Positions 1 through 13,126 of a stretch of 64,000 bases of DNA are shown here, piece by piece. The number at the start of each line of letters is the position of its first letter. Position 1 is the first letter of the stretch. The stretch comes from Pelodera strongyloides. Lineage: Eukaryota > Nematoda > Chromadorea > Rhabditida > Rhabditidae. The notes under the pieces are model-generated. The model saw nothing but the letters and a program-made list of their open reading frames with translations, had not been told where the DNA came from and did no database searches. A program made the position numbers and the translations under genes. The stretch is taken from NCBI GenBank assembly GCA_036852015.1, contig JAANDG010000349.1, positions 1-64,000 of the forward strand, written 5' to 3'.

Positions 1-358
1 CAACACCATTTGCTCCAACAATGACGTTCATATGAGGACCAGGAAAGCAAACTGCTTGATCATAGGTTCTGTAAAAATGGTTATAAATGTAGTTTGTTAT
101 AAACAGCGCGACGTTGCCTTAATATTAAATTGACAAGACAAGGGCAAAACGTGAGTGAAATCAAATAGCTTACAAGAATTGGAAGAAATCGATCCGTTTA
201 ATTGAACCATCCGAAAACTCCACGTTCTGGAAGATAGTATTGTTGAGATTGACGTTCTGGGTATTGTTAGGATCGTCCACTTCATCTTCAGTGAGATCTT
301 CCTCGTGTGAGCTAGACTCAGGAGAATCTGATGCTAGCCTCCGACCCCGACGAGGCAT
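1..358 (-). CDS. smc-5: SMC5 N-terminus (partial, cut by window start)
   Basis: This is the 5' end of a Structural Maintenance of Chromosomes 5 gene, a DNA-repair ATPase of the SMC5/6 complex in the nucleus. Exon 1 runs from 358 down to 174. The intron is 173-69 (GTAAGC...TTTTTACAG) and exon 2 runs from 68 to the window edge. The joined protein begins MPRRGRRLASDSPES, followed by an acidic stretch. It then reads GSIKRIDFFQFLTYDQAVCF and PGPHMNVIVGANGV. The second block is the SMC5-specific lead into the Walker A loop (family pattern PGP.LN.I.G.NG.GKS). The window ends before the GKS, so the ATP site cannot be checked. The phase across the intron is exact and the first ATG is the natural start. 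The family is secure; the rest of the gene lies outside the window. Confidence 0.88.
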
Positions 359-540
359 TTCCTAAACATATAATATATGAATACTTTATTCAGTGTACCC
401 GAAGTAAAGTGGAAGACAACAAAAAAAAAACGACAAGCAAAATATAACAACAACGACAAAAAAATAACAATGAGAACAAAGCGCATATAACAAGCGATAA
501 AAACTATGTACAACAATGGAATGGAGGTACATGTGAATAA
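359..540. other. 5' flank of the SMC5 gene
   Basis: This is AT-rich sequence with A-runs between the SMC5 start codon and a retrotransposon fragment. It probably holds the SMC5 5' UTR and promoter. No motif is recognised. Confidence 0.3.
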
Positions 541-905
541 CTAAGGGTGAATGTTTCTATTCGCTACTTCATAAAGCTCGATTAGATCAAGCTCGTCAAT
601 GCGGGTTTTAAACGAATCAACGGAACTCGAAAGAACAATACTATCAGGAAGTAGGTTCCACAAACGAGTGGCCCTGTGCTTAAACGAGAACAGAGACTGG
701 GTAAGTTTAACAGAATCCTGAATAAGAGTTAAAGAGTTACCATTTCGACGTGGTCTGTGATTCACCTGAAACATGTTTGCCAAAACCGGATGTGCATTAT
801 AACCTCGGACAATTTTGAAACCTTCAATGAGATCGAACAAAATTCTACGATGATGGAGAGATTTGAGACAAAAAACAACAAGACGTTCAGAAGTTGTATC
901 TTAAC
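541..905 (-). mobile_element. Non-LTR (LINE) retrotransposon fragment, end of reverse-transcriptase ORF
   Basis: Read on the minus strand, the ORF from about 905 to 541 has the C-terminal signature of endonuclease/reverse-transcriptase ORFs of CR1/jockey-like non-LTR elements. It shows SERL...LKSLHHRRILFDLIEG, matching the family pattern of RR..GDLIE.FK. It then has FKHRATRLWNLLPDSIV and SSSVDSFKTRIDE, matching R..LWN.LP......S...FK..ID. This block lies just past the RT and thumb regions. No RT catalytic motif or endonuclease is present, so it is a 5'-truncated remnant. The short segment ends in a stop at 541-543. I cannot name the clade with confidence. Confidence 0.75.
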
Positions 906-3411
906 GCTCGCCCTCCAGTATGTCTAGATATCGAGCCGCAGATCACCAAACCCTGATAGTTCCTGATAAAGTGTGACATCAGTGTTTGCTTTGTATGTTA
1001 TTGGTCATTGTTTCACCGCCGTGCTTTTCTTACAGCAATGTTGTGAATAACGTAAGGGTAACTAATTATACTTTGCTTTGCGTGTTAGGAAATTAGTTTT
1101 CTTTCTGCTTCTCATTTTCGTCTCCATGTGGTCTGTCTCGGCTGTGTTTGCTCTCAGTAGTCTTGATTATGCTCGGTACACTCGCAAGGCAATTTTGTCG
1201 CTTGCAATATAGTAATGAGCATGCGTCTAGCCGGCTAATATGCTAAATAGGGAGGGATTTAGTCGCGACGTCTACTCCGATCTAGACACGTGCACCAGAC
1301 AGAATCCGACTACTGCCACTCTCATTAATATGTATATCCTCGACTGGAATTTGATCGTGCATGGCTTCCCATATACCGATACAAATTTTCATCTACTGTT
1401 TTTTAAGTTAAGATATATCCTTCGCAAATATACTCACGCAATAATTGAACACGCTTTTTGTAAGGGAAGATTTGATGGAGACACGGTCTAACAGTTCTGT
1501 ACACTGCACATTTTTGACCTGCTCGAACTGCCCTGTTTTTTTTTGTAATATGATAATAGAATATGTACGGTGTGGATTTTGAAGGACTATTCAATGATCA
1601 CTCCTTATTTGTAAACTTTTTTATATCTGACAAAGCGTATAGTCCATCTGTTCCTCCTCGCGAATAAGTTATTCTCCCCATAAAGTAGTACTGATTTAAC
1701 AATTGAAGTTACTCCGAGAGCATCTTCGATCAGCTGCTTCTTTGTTAAAATTTCTCTATTGTCTCGTTCGACGGCTGTTAGAATATCATTGTATAGTTCA
1801 CTACTAAACATTTTATTAGAGCGCATAAGACATAATGGACTTTTTTATTTCTATCGCAACTCGTTTTTATTCAGATTTTGCGACTAATTTTGCAAATAAA
1901 ATTATGTAACACTCTCTGAGGCTTATTATGGGGGATCGTGGATGATTTCGTTGACATGATCCATTAACTAATCACAAATATATAATAAACACATTAAAAA
2001 TTCGACTACATACATCGCAAAATTAGGGTAAGTGGAAAGAATTAATGACAACGGTTCTGTAGATGATCAGTACTTATTTGTATGATGTAGTGAAATATAG
2101 GGTAATATATTGATGAGTGATTCAATAAGCCAGAAGTCAGTGAAATGTTCGGGAATGGAGTTATCTTATGATTATGAGAAGTTAATACAATGTTTTGATA
2201 AACTAGCTTTTCAACTTTGCTAATGGGGTTTCCAAGTATCCCAAAAATCGGTGTGATTCTGTCAATACTACCGTATTTCTGCACGAAACATGCATATATA
2301 ATATGGAAAATTAAAAAAATATTCTTGTGTAGTTTGAAGACACGGTAAATTTTCAGCATACTTGGACACCACATAACCTTTTTTTGTGGATAATTGAATC
2401 ATAAAATGCTCCTATACGTCGTATGCAATGTTCAGAATATGTGGGTTCGTTACTTGGTGTGATGTGTAAAAAAAAGACGACATATTAGTTACTGTTCATT
2501 AACTTAATGACATTAACTTAATGAAATCTTAGTCGCCAGTCAAAATGATTAATAAAGACCACAGAATTCGGTAAGGCAACAGTTCCCCATGATACTTCTG
2601 CTTTTACTCCACATGTTCGTAAAAGTGGAATCGGCATTGCCCTTCGCACTCTAATCAAGGCAACTTTTTGCGGTGCTTGAAGAAAATATGGCTGACTTAC
2701 GCGTCTTATCGCTTTTGTTTTTCAACATCAACGAATTTCAAATACAGCTTTGCTTTGGCAATGTAGGTGAATCTATGCACTTCCCCATTAAAATATAGAC
2801 GCTTTGCTGCCTCAATATACTTTTTGTCGTATTAAAGCTCGCCTCAGTTTCTAACAGTACTGTGGTTTTTCATATATGGAACATGAATCCCACGGGGCTG
2901 CTTTTTTTATAGCTTCTTTAAGTCCCTTGTCTTGAGGAAGAAGACATACGCATTGAAAATGAACCCAGGTTCGCGAAAAATCATACGTAAAATAATGTTT
3001 GCCTTGTTCAGCATCGTATGTTTAGTATTTTTAGACTTTCATAAAAAGGTAGACAATTCCGGTGGGTGGCAGAAAAAGAACTTTAAACCATAGTGACGAG
3101 TTTCGAACGTGCAATGAGTGTGCACTACAGTAACCCGCAAATCTCTGGAGACTAGGAATATAGAGAAAATGAGATAGAGAGAAGAATAATTGGAGACAAG
3201 GTATGTGTTAGGCCGAGGGACACGGCAGTATTCTGTACATAAGATGCGACATCAATATATCAGACTACAAGCTCGCTAGTAGGAAGCTCGAGTTAATAAT
3301 GTATATTTTGTTATCTTATTATTTGTAGATCTATATCTCTAAGCTGGTACGGAGCAAGTTCGTTTAGAAACAACATATCTAGAAAGGCCATAGTGTATCT
3401 CAAACATGAAC

Positions 3412-3437
3412 CCCACCCCCCCCCCCCCCCCCTCCCC
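3412..3437. repeat. Homopolymeric C tract
   Basis: An almost pure cytosine run, interrupted by one A and one T, stands out in AT-rich surroundings. A smaller C-run occurs at about 7252-7262. Such tracts are prone to length variation and sequencing error. Confidence 0.8.
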
Positions 3438-3705
3438 ACACACGTTCTACCTGTTTGTTGTTTCCAGTACGTTATCACATTGCGCGAACTATACGTAATA
3501 ATCCTTGTGACTGTGACCTCACCGGTTGTTAATCTATTTTCTTTTCCGAAATTCCATAAATACCCGGTCAAGTGGTTTTTTTTTTCAATGTTTTTAACAA
3601 ATGCGCCTGTGTTTTGTATTTGTTGATCCTTGTCACTTTTTGCAATCTGAGGATATTTTATGCTTAAGTTGTTTTATGTGATGCAATTTGACGATTTGTC
3701 AGCGG

Positions 3706-3755
3706 CAAACTGTCAGTAAACGATGACAGTAAGCACATCGTTTACTGACAGTTTG
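3706..3755. repeat. Perfect 20-bp inverted repeat with 10-nt loop
   Basis: The left arm at 3706-3725 is the exact reverse complement of the right arm at 3736-3755. The loop is 10 nt (3726-3735). A transcript from either strand would fold into a 20-bp stem. It lies in intergenic DNA. Its nature (small-RNA precursor, cruciform or transposon remnant) is undetermined. Confidence 0.85.
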
Positions 3756-6567
3756 GCATTTCATGTAATCAGCCAGGGAATTAGTTTAATTCAAGGCATT
3801 CCGTGCACATTTTCTAATAAATAAGAATTTCCCACAACGTTTCTGAAGAAAATAGACCAAATATGCTGAATAAAAGGAAATTAATTAAATCAGTCGGAAA
3901 TTGTACGTTACAATACAAAAAGCACTTCTCATTAATTGGACAGTTGCTCTTTTTTTGTATTGGATCAATTTTTTCTTAGGAAATTCCTGGAAATTGAACA
4001 CATTTCTTGTAAAGCGGGACACTTTTTTCTGCAATTTCTGAATTGTTTATAATTGTTCAGTCGGGGATTAAGTGGATTTGCTAGAGGATGTGGCTGATTA
4101 GTTAATTGAACCTTGATTGCTTTTCACAGACTTCTGAAACGTGTTTAGTTTGACCATTAATGGAAGAGTGTTCGATACTGAGCACCGCACTAGGTAGGGC
4201 CGCTTCGCAATAATACTGTAGTGTGACTCACATTAAACTAGTTCTTAGAACCAACTAATATGGTGCTATTTTAATAACCGTAGCAGATAAAGGCAACAAT
4301 ACAATATTCCGTCATAGTTACGGTTGCCTCTGAAGGTTCTTTATAATTACGAGAGTTCATAGTAGGTTGTTCTTCCATGATGCAAAAGTCACGGTACAAT
4401 TTAATTTCGCCTATGTGAGAAACTTCTTGCTTTGAAGTATATTCAATTGAACACTAATATGTAATGGGACATGAATAAAGTAATGACTTTTCAATGGATA
4501 AGGTATGCATCAAAATTGTTCCTGTAAGCCTCGCCGTCTGTACTTCCAGGTGGTACTTTTAGGATTTCGAGAGTCCATTTTGCGCCGCACTTGATGAGAA
4601 ATCAACATACCGCATCCACATACCATCAACCGCTTTTATCCAGTTGTTCCAACAATGTCATCGCAATACCAAAATATGCTTTAATATCTGTTTTACAGCA
4701 GAACATAACGCATACAGAACAAAACCATAAAATTTCCTTCCTAGCCCAAACATCAAGAACCAGCTCGATGGTCGAGCCCCTTTTGACCTCGCATCGTTGA
4801 TAAGACCCTGACCAAATGAGCAAAACACACGGGTTAAGAACACCGGTATCATTATTCTGCATTTGCATGCTTGCTGTGCCCCATTCTTAATAGATCGGAC
4901 TGTATGCAAAGAACATTTTATAATAATGTGTATTTACCCAAGTAATGTGCAAGAATATAACAAATATGCTCTGCTACGGATAGACAGACAACATAGTTCG
5001 TAGTATTTGGATGCATATACAATGAACATGCAAAGGGATGTCATTTCGAGACATAGCATTGTGGAAAGATGAAGGAAATAAAGGAGTTGAAATATAGGCT
5101 TTATATAATTGCGTGTTTCCTTGCTCTCTGAGGATTCTCTATCTTCGGGTTTTATACTGTTGCTGATATGGCTTATTTGCATAGACACTGCAATCTGTGG
5201 CCCCAGACAGAGTCACATGGTCGATTATCGAATTAACGCAGAGCTACCTCCGTACCGTTTCTTCTAAACTGATATGTGAACATTCGAATTGCGTACGATA
5301 TATGTACTAATAGGGAAATGTAATTGAATCTCCGGTCACGTAAGCGTTCAAGGATACAGTACGAAATCCGTGGGTTGCCGCTTTTTTTTCGGGATCAAAT
5401 CCTACTTTCGTAACAAAAATTATGAGAGTTTAGACCTCCTCCGCTTTAAAAAGAACATTCACAACGTACTTAGATACACAATATTTTTTTCTGTAATTCT
5501 AACAAATCTGTAGGGGATTGTTTTCTCATTTGTATGTCTCAAAATGGGCATATTCATAGAGATCATTTAAGTGATGAAGCCTTTAAAAAGTTTGTATTAT
5601 TCAAGACGTTAATTATCACCTTGCACAACTTCTTTCTTCACTTGCTCATTGTGAACTTTCAAAAAAAGATTTGTTCTTTCATAAAGTATTGGTGTAGATG
5701 AGTGGGGTTATTTGTAATAATCTCTGTTTTTTGTACTTTCGGGCCGACAATATTTTTCTGTTTGAAATGCTCAATACGATATAAAGCATAATATTTGGCA
5801 AGGCTAATTGACAACAATAATAATATCGAAACACACTATTTCCATTCGTTCATGAACCGTATGCTGCTGGACAACATAATTCGCAATATTATGCAAACTG
5901 AGTTTGATTCTGAGCCCGAATGCAGAGAATAGCACATCACTTTCACATAATCCATGAGAATGCTGGAGACCAGCATGCGCGTTACAAAATAAGCGCCTCC
6001 GTGTTTTAAAAACGTTAGCTTTGCTGCACAACTTCTATCAATTGTACTGCTTGTAATGAAAAATTGTCAAAAAATTAGGAGTGTTTTTTGTATCATGTAT
6101 GACCCTGCATGGGGGGAGGGAGTTAGTGGACGCACAACGGGGTTCAGGCCCCGCCCATCGCATTTTGACTACTGTATTTGTATTGAGGAGGTGTGTTTAC
6201 AGATCTCCCCTATTGAAACCCCGCCTCCCAAAACTATCACTCTCAGCCGTTGCCGTCGGATGGCATGGTAGTTAGTCTCTGTGCAAGCCTAACTAGTGCT
6301 TCAGTCCACTCGACTCACCCTTCACACCGTTAACGTTGTGAATACATCTTCATCTGAAAACGTTTGCTCTGCGTGTCAAATTCACGAGCTAGCTTTTCCT
6401 TTTCCACATGCTTTTGTGCACTGTAGCATCGCATTTTCATCTATTCACTGTTTTCTAGATACCCGACTTTTAAGAAGACGTCTTTCTCATGGCGTGAATT
6501 GATAATGAATGATAACAGTCGTTCGACCGATGAAGATAACGCAAATGTAAATGAATTTTAGGCGACC

Positions 6568-9500
6568 ATGGTGTCAATGCGACTGTTGTCCATCATGGGA
6601 TGGGTATTAATGAGTCTGGCTTGCCTCAATGGAAGTCCGGTGGAAAACGAAGATGATAAAGCGCTTCAGAGCAGGATGGAGTCAGTTTAATCTTTATTAT
6701 TTTTCAGTCCATTCGGCATACCTAACATGTGCAACGGGAAAGATCAAAGTGGATTTGTTAGCAGATTAGTCAATTAACGGTTTAAGTCTGTAAATGAGAA
6801 ATGCCACGGACTGTAAGAATGAATCTGCTTATCTCAAATGAGCCGATTAATAGACGATTTGTATAATGGTGGCAGTGCAAAGTACTGTACACGCGTTGTT
6901 TGGACTTTCATTGGCGGGTGAGAGATCAAAACTCAATATTGTGGCCTCTGTCCCATCTCTATGTATGTAAAATACAGAGCAGCTTCCAAAGATATCCCCA
7001 TCCCTAGAAAAGCAGACATACAAATTGGTCTCGTCTTCGCTGTTCAATTGAGCTGTCTCCTCCACTTATCGAATTGTCTGTCTGTCTGCTGTATTTGTTC
7101 CTTAAATTTAATTTCTTTCGTTTGTGTCTTTAGACTCAATAGAGCCTTGCTTTTTTTTGTAACAGTGGGCTATTTTTGTTCAAAGAGAACAATTAGGATT
7201 TGTATTAGAGAATGATTCCTATGAAATGGATGCACAAGTAGTTTCTATAGTCCCCCCCCCCCTTACATAGCCTTATGTCGTACTGTGCTCGGGCATAGCT
7301 CCTCTCCGTCTATCCAGAGTCTAATAACACTCTAATGGTGGGGGAACGACGTAAAATCTCATTAGATGAGTTTTTAATGTCGTGGGCATCATTAGGAAGA
7401 CCATTTCCTTTTTTTGTCTCTTCTTTTGTTTTTTTTTCCCACAAAAGACGTCAACCGTTAGAAGTGGTCGGGCAGACGACTCAAGAGTGAAACACCCACG
7501 GGTTCACGATTACGCTCTTTCTTGCAATATTAGCATTATTTCCCAAAGATCCAGTGGAAAGACAAACCCCCTATATGGAAAATGGAGAATAATATCATAG
7601 CCTCAAGTACATATTCCACAGAAGCAAGCATATATGTATTATTTATATACCACAGTAGTCATATCATTGTTTTTCAAGAATACTAAAAGGCCGCTTCCCT
7701 AGAAGAACCCATTCTTGGTCATTTATTTACATATATATAACGGTGATGTGCCAAAAAAAGGCAACGCTCATGTTGTTGTCAAAACTTATCAAAAGATGAC
7801 GTTGTGTTGCGTCCCAAATCTTTGTATTCATGCTAATTTTGTGTTCAGAATAATTCCTGTCCCAGTGTTTTTGCGCGACTTTTTCCCAGACGAATATTCT
7901 CTCTCCGTTAGAACTTCTGTTCGTCTATCATGCAAATTGTCATTTGCATCTCTCTTTTTTTGCGACGTGTCGCAGACAGAGCTGAAATGTCATCCAAATC
8001 CAAATATAGCAGAGCATTCGCAGTCATTATCGAGGAGGAACGCTCTAAAAAGGGCATTTTCAGTAGTGCACATCCGAGAGATTCGCCCCAAAGCGGACGT
8101 ACTTTAAACAAGGAAATTAGTGCAAATTGAGAAGGGGGAAGGGACTTAGCTCGATGAAAATACAGCCATGTTTCGGATATATCTGGAACTCTGTGATAAG
8201 CAGCGAAAGTAAACAACATTTACATAATTGACAGACAGACCTCAAACACAGTGCAATAAAGACTCGAAATAAACTAAGGAGTAAGTGTCACAGCTGGAAA
8301 TAAACCTCACTGAGTTTTTACTGAGTAAAACACACGGCATATTTTTGATGAAAATAATACACGTAATTACAATGACGGGCTTTCACAGGATATCCAAAAC
8401 AACAGAGAGAGAGAGTAGAAATCATAGGAGAACTACCAACGACGAGATAACACTATTTTGTAAAACGAATTCAATTACTTTGCAATAAACAAATATACTC
8501 TTAGATTACGAATTTGGTCCAGTGGCTTGAAGTGTTTGATGGGAAATGTGAAATAGTGCACAAAATATAGGATTTAATCGATCATAGAATTTAACCGCAT
8601 GTTCATAGTAATTCCATAAAAGCAAATCATCTACTTACAGGGAATGCCGCATGCTGCAAGACCAGAATATGATCTTCCATTGCATGGCTAGAGAAGTCAA
8701 AAAGCACGAGATAAAGAGGGTAGGTGCAGATTGCGGAAGTACAATACTATTCAATAAACAACGGTAAATAGTCAACAATGGTCACGTGAGATCAGGTTCA
8801 TATTCACAGCACAACAACCCCGAAAGATATATATGTGTCCCTGGTCTATGTGCTTTTGTAAAGCATAGCATAACATCATGTGTGTTGAACTGCGGTGGAA
8901 TCGAACGCTATTAGTAAGACAAAAATCACCGTAACCGAGCCATCAAACAATTAGACAATCTGTTAGAAATAGACCATGTTTAGGAATTAAGCACAATGCT
9001 ACCAGTTCGTCCGATGGGAAAAAATAACATCTCGATTCCGGAGAGTCATCTAAAGAAGATGCTTCTCAAGGAGGGTTTCGCGGAGGACGGAAGTTTTGTG
9101 AGTGGTTTGAACTGTGATTTGTTGAAGAATATCACTTATTCAGATGTAGTAAAGGGGAGTCTTTGCTTACTTGATTCCAAATGAGAAGAGTTATTTCAGG
9201 AGGTGGATAACGAGCAAGCTAATGCCGCAACTCGAATCATCCCGGTTGTACAAGGTATCGATGACGCCCTATCAAAAACATCAGAATGGAGCTGGTTCTT
9301 ATTTGTGTCCGTCAAATAGCTTTCATTGAACATTTCAGCTCCATCTCAGCTTCCCGCCAACACATTCCGTTCGTGGTTCAGCATGAACAGCGTTCCTGTG
9401 AAAAGTGTCAAAGATGCGACTCTATACTTCTATGTCAAGGTAAAGTAGCCGATTGGCGCTTAAATCAGGGACTGCTCCTCCGGAATAGGCATTCAATGTT

Positions 9501-11726
9501 TATTGGACATACATTGAAGCGAAACAGTGTTTTCCAGTGGTTTGTCTTCAGTTATTCAATAACTGTTGTTGCAGGGAATAGCTCCTCGTCACGGATTCGT
9601 TCGCTACAATGTCCATATCTACAGATTCAGAAGTGTTGATGAAGTAGACGTTGATCCCATCTGGAGTTATAAGAGGGTACGGCTTATTGGAGATCCTATT
9701 CTTTCTGATACCTTTGAACCGCACTGTAAACTTCCCAGATGCACTCCCAAAGGGCTTCCAAAAGGGTAAATATTGAAAGTGCAAAGAACGAGCAAACGCT
9801 TGCAAGTTTAATTAAATAAAGCGACAACGTTGGTTGTTCACTTATAATGTTGATGAAATTATAACCCCTTCTTTATCAAAGAAATCAGAACACTAAACAT
9901 TTCAGGTCTTAATATTCTAAATCCGATTTAGTGCGAAGTTTGTTTCCAAGAACAATCACTGCAATTATTGCATTAGGATCTAATTTTGTAGCGGATTTAG
10001 TTTTCTTCAATTTATGGAATTACACAGAAAACGTAAACTAGTTGGATTAGCGATAATTGGCACTTAGAAGCGTTTATAAAAAGTTCTGAAATTCAGTGGG
10101 TTGTTCGTTTTTTTTTCTTAAATATATCATACTGGTCAATTTGCAGAACCGTGAGATGCCTGAATCTGGGGACTGGGATAGCGTGGAAGTGTCTGACCTC
10201 GTGAAAGAATGGGGCAGTCAGCCCGAAAAGAACTACGGAATGATGGTCAAGGTTGAGCCAGAGGGTACGCTTCTCTCAACATCATTTGCTTAAACTCACA
10301 TTGCATGACAAATTGGGCAAAAGCGTGCTCTTCATTTTGATCTGAATTCAGTGAGGACCCAGTGTCCCAGCGTATGTCATAAGCGGTTGAACAAACCAAA
10401 CTAGTTATTCTTCCTTTTCAGATCCCGGATATTCTTCCGATTTTGATGCAATTGAGAGAACCGGAAACATGACTGCTGTATGTTTTGTGGAAGATTCACG
10501 ATTAGATTTAGGCATAGAAGAGATCAAGTAAATTAGCTCAATAACTTGGGCACAACTCTTTTAATTGTATATATGTAGATGTTCCTCGAACTGCGCATGA
10601 GCTCCGATCAATCGCGTGCACGACGAAGTCTGCCAATCTCCGCTGGATCGAGCTACAACTATACATGCACTGCTGAACCCAACCATCCAGATGCCGCTTG
10701 CTGCCGTTATCAGCTCCAGGTATCCCGCTAAACGTATCCTGAGCATTCCAACAATGGTTACACACGAAACAAAAACAAAGACGCTTATTTTTGCCTATTT
10801 TCGGGTGCGTGATGTTAAATGAGTAATGTTTAATGAAAACACGGGACGTATCAATACGACACATGAGTAATTATAAGCAAAACCGTAGCTTTTGGTTATT
10901 ATTGGTCCCGAATGTAGCAGATTAATAATCCCATGAGCTTAAAAAACGCGAAAGTGAAAACACATGTTTCGTTCACTGAAAACACAAAGTGTTAGTTTAG
11001 TTTTGTTATTTTCAGGTTGATTTTGGAGACTTCGGGTGGGATTGGATCATTGCCCCAAAGAGATACAACGCCTACTATTGCGCAGGCAAATGCAAACTTG
11101 GCCAGCACATCAAGGGCTCTCAGCACGCACTGTTCATGGAGCAGAAGAACGTGAACAACATGTGCTGCTCGCCCGAAAAACTCTCCGAAATGAAAATCAT
11201 CTACATGGACGAAAATGGTAGGTTTAGTATGCGAACCAGAACCGGCAAAAGTAGTGTCATTACGTCAACGTGAAGCATTACATCTTCATTATATGACCAT
11301 GAACTACAACCAATGCTTTTAATCTTTTAGCTACTCACCATGCTATTCACACAAAAAAAAATATATATAATAAATAAAGCATGCCTGGATCAACAAAAGT
11401 GGTGCTTTTGAACGTTCATAGTTTGAGCTTACTTATTATAATGCTTGCGAGGTTTTTAAGCTGTACCTATTTCTTGTCAACAATATAGTGGGCTTTCATT
11501 ATGAAAGGTGAACATCTTTATAATTAATTAAGTTAATCCTTCACATTCTCGAATTATTTTAAAATGCTTTATCATAAAGCATTAAGTAGCCCTCGAAAAC
11601 ACAGTAATCAGATTAAGGTTTCAGTTTGTATCCTAACAAAACAGCTTTCAATTAGGATGGTGAACAAATCAGAGTTTGAAATTCATGCAAAGTATTCCTA
11701 ATATTTATTAGCGAAAATATTTATTA

Positions 11727-11776
<50 letters not shown>

Positions 11777-11847
11777 TGTCCTTTTCAGGTAGCCTTCAGA
11801 TCAGAATGATCTCAAACATGATCGTACAGAAGTGTGGATGCAGCTAA
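6568..11847 (+). CDS. TGF-beta superfamily ligand, GDF8/GDF11/activin-like (nematode DAF-7 class candidate)
   Basis: This is a secreted dimeric growth factor precursor of 379 residues. Exons: 6568-6680, 8641-8719, 8984-9097, 9200-9254, 9339-9439, 9575-9676, 10147-10264, 10422-10477, 10579-10719, 11016-11217 and 11789-11847. All phases match. Residues 1-23 form a signal peptide (MVSMRLLSIMGWVLMSLACL). A propeptide follows, with W-containing blocks such as GDWDSVEVSDLVKEWGSQP. A furin-type site RARR lies near residues 259-262. The mature part has nine cysteines: TCTAE, ACCRY, YYCAGKC, NMCCSP and KCGCS at the end. VDFGDFGWDWIIAPKRYNAY is the myostatin/activin hallmark. The extra cysteine pair (C...CC) is shared by TGF-beta, activin and GDF8/11. 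Nematode DAF-7 has the same arrangement, but orthology needs a tree. The start codon lies six bases after TTTTAG, a possible trans-splice acceptor. Confidence 0.9.
11729..11772. repeat. (AT)n microsatellite
   Basis: About 22 uninterrupted AT dinucleotides lie in the last intron of the TGF-beta gene. They end 16 bases before the acceptor of the exon that carries the final KCGCS codons. Length polymorphism is likely. Confidence 0.9.
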
Positions 11848-13126
11848 ATTACTAACTTATCTGTTGACGCTTAGGAACGCATATGTTATTTTGTCAACGC
11901 ATACTGTGCTTTCCGCCTAACTTTGCAAAAAAAATGAATTTGGGTACAGTTGTTCTTTTAAAACTGGTTTTTTGAGAAAGTACCGTATGCGTTGTCGCCC
12001 CAAAGCTTTCATTCGTCCCACTACTGTAGTACCGATTTATTCTTCATATATAATCACCCATTCTTGGCAATATGCCATGTGATAAGTCGTACGGGCTACA
12101 AGGTCCACCATATAATCCCCAGCAACTGAGACCGGCAACGTGTGCACTCCCGGTTAACATCCATATATAACCAACATGTTCAATAATCACATCCATATAT
12201 ACATAGCATAGTCACACGATCAGATTCGTCAATAGGCTAGTCAACAAGTTTGAGGTTAAAACGAAGGAACGGTCCTTGACGACTTCAGAGAGCGCTAGTC
12301 AATAAGTTTGATGTTGACTTTCAGAGAGCGCTTGGCTCTCTTCCCCTCTTTGCAGTACCCAGCAACCAAAACTGGGCTTTGCAGCGTACGCTTACGTTTT
12401 TTCGTTTTACTGCAGCTTTAACTGATTCTTAGTTTTAATAAGCTCCTTTTTATCTTTTGATTTTCTGTCCATGTCTCTATTTGTAAACTGGCATTGTGTT
12501 AAGTTATTTAAGCATATCGTATATTCTCTTTTTTTTTTAATTTAAAGGTCCTTTCAGATAAGTGTCGTGTTTTGTTCTTTTATTTGGGTTTAGTTTGATG
12601 TAGAATAAAGTTTTGTGAAAATGTGCTTTGCGCTTATAAAAAACGTATATAGTTTATTAAGCAAGTGACGTAACAAATAATGACAAAAACATTTTATGGC
12701 ATATATGCACAAGGCAAATAGAGCAAGTAGTTTTACATAAGCCATTGCCCATAATATATAGTGCGGACAATTAGTGCAGAAAAAATTCCGTAATGATAAT
12801 TGGCACACATTCGCGTACCATAAATGTAAACGCTGTGAAAATGTGCTTTGCGAAAACCCAGAATGAAAATCACAAGTGGGATGATTGGATCCTCCATATG
12901 TTTGAAATCAATATTAGCGGCTTGCACGTTTGTATATCATGGTTTACACATTGGAATCGAGAAAGATCGATGATGGTTTCACAATAAACAATAGCGTAAA
13001 CTTGTTATTTACCATTAAGCACGTTTTCTAGCCTAATTTTTCTGGCCAACGGAAAATCGTCCAACATAAAGTCGATAAAAGAGCAAAGTTATTTAACGTT
13101 TGACGTAAGTACACTTTCGAGTGAAC
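11848..13126. other. Intergenic region between convergent genes
   Basis: The TGF-beta gene (plus) and the copine gene (minus) end facing each other here, so this segment must hold both 3' UTRs. An imperfect direct duplication lies at 12236-12331. No coding region is recognised; ORFs near 12590-12990 have AT-driven composition. Confidence 0.5.
12236..12331. repeat. Imperfect direct duplication
   Basis: GCTAGTCAACAAGTTTGAGG (12236) recurs as GCTAGTCAATAAGTTTGATG (12293). The downstream block CAGAGAGCGCT also appears twice, near 12285 and 12321. The first copy carries about 20 extra bases between the two blocks. Confidence 0.65.

Larger units (their letters stand above)
906..6567. other. Intergenic region without a supported gene
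   Basis: These 5.6 kb lie between the LINE fragment and the TGF-beta gene. Open frames here are short. One at 1605-1826 (minus) has protein-like composition, including an LYNDILTAVERDNREILTKK stretch, but no family is recognised and no neighbouring exon was found. A 110-codon frame at 2042-2374 (minus) is AT-driven and also unrecognised. Notable content: a C-run near 3412-3437, a hairpin at 3706-3755, and a locally GC-richer segment near 6100-6260 that could be upstream regulatory or 5' UTR sequence of the TGF-beta gene. Confidence 0.4.

Noticed and set aside
6100..6260. tRNA-like GGGGTTCAGGCCCC segment in a GC-richer patch
   Set aside because: No cloverleaf with matching acceptor, D and anticodon arms could be formed around it.
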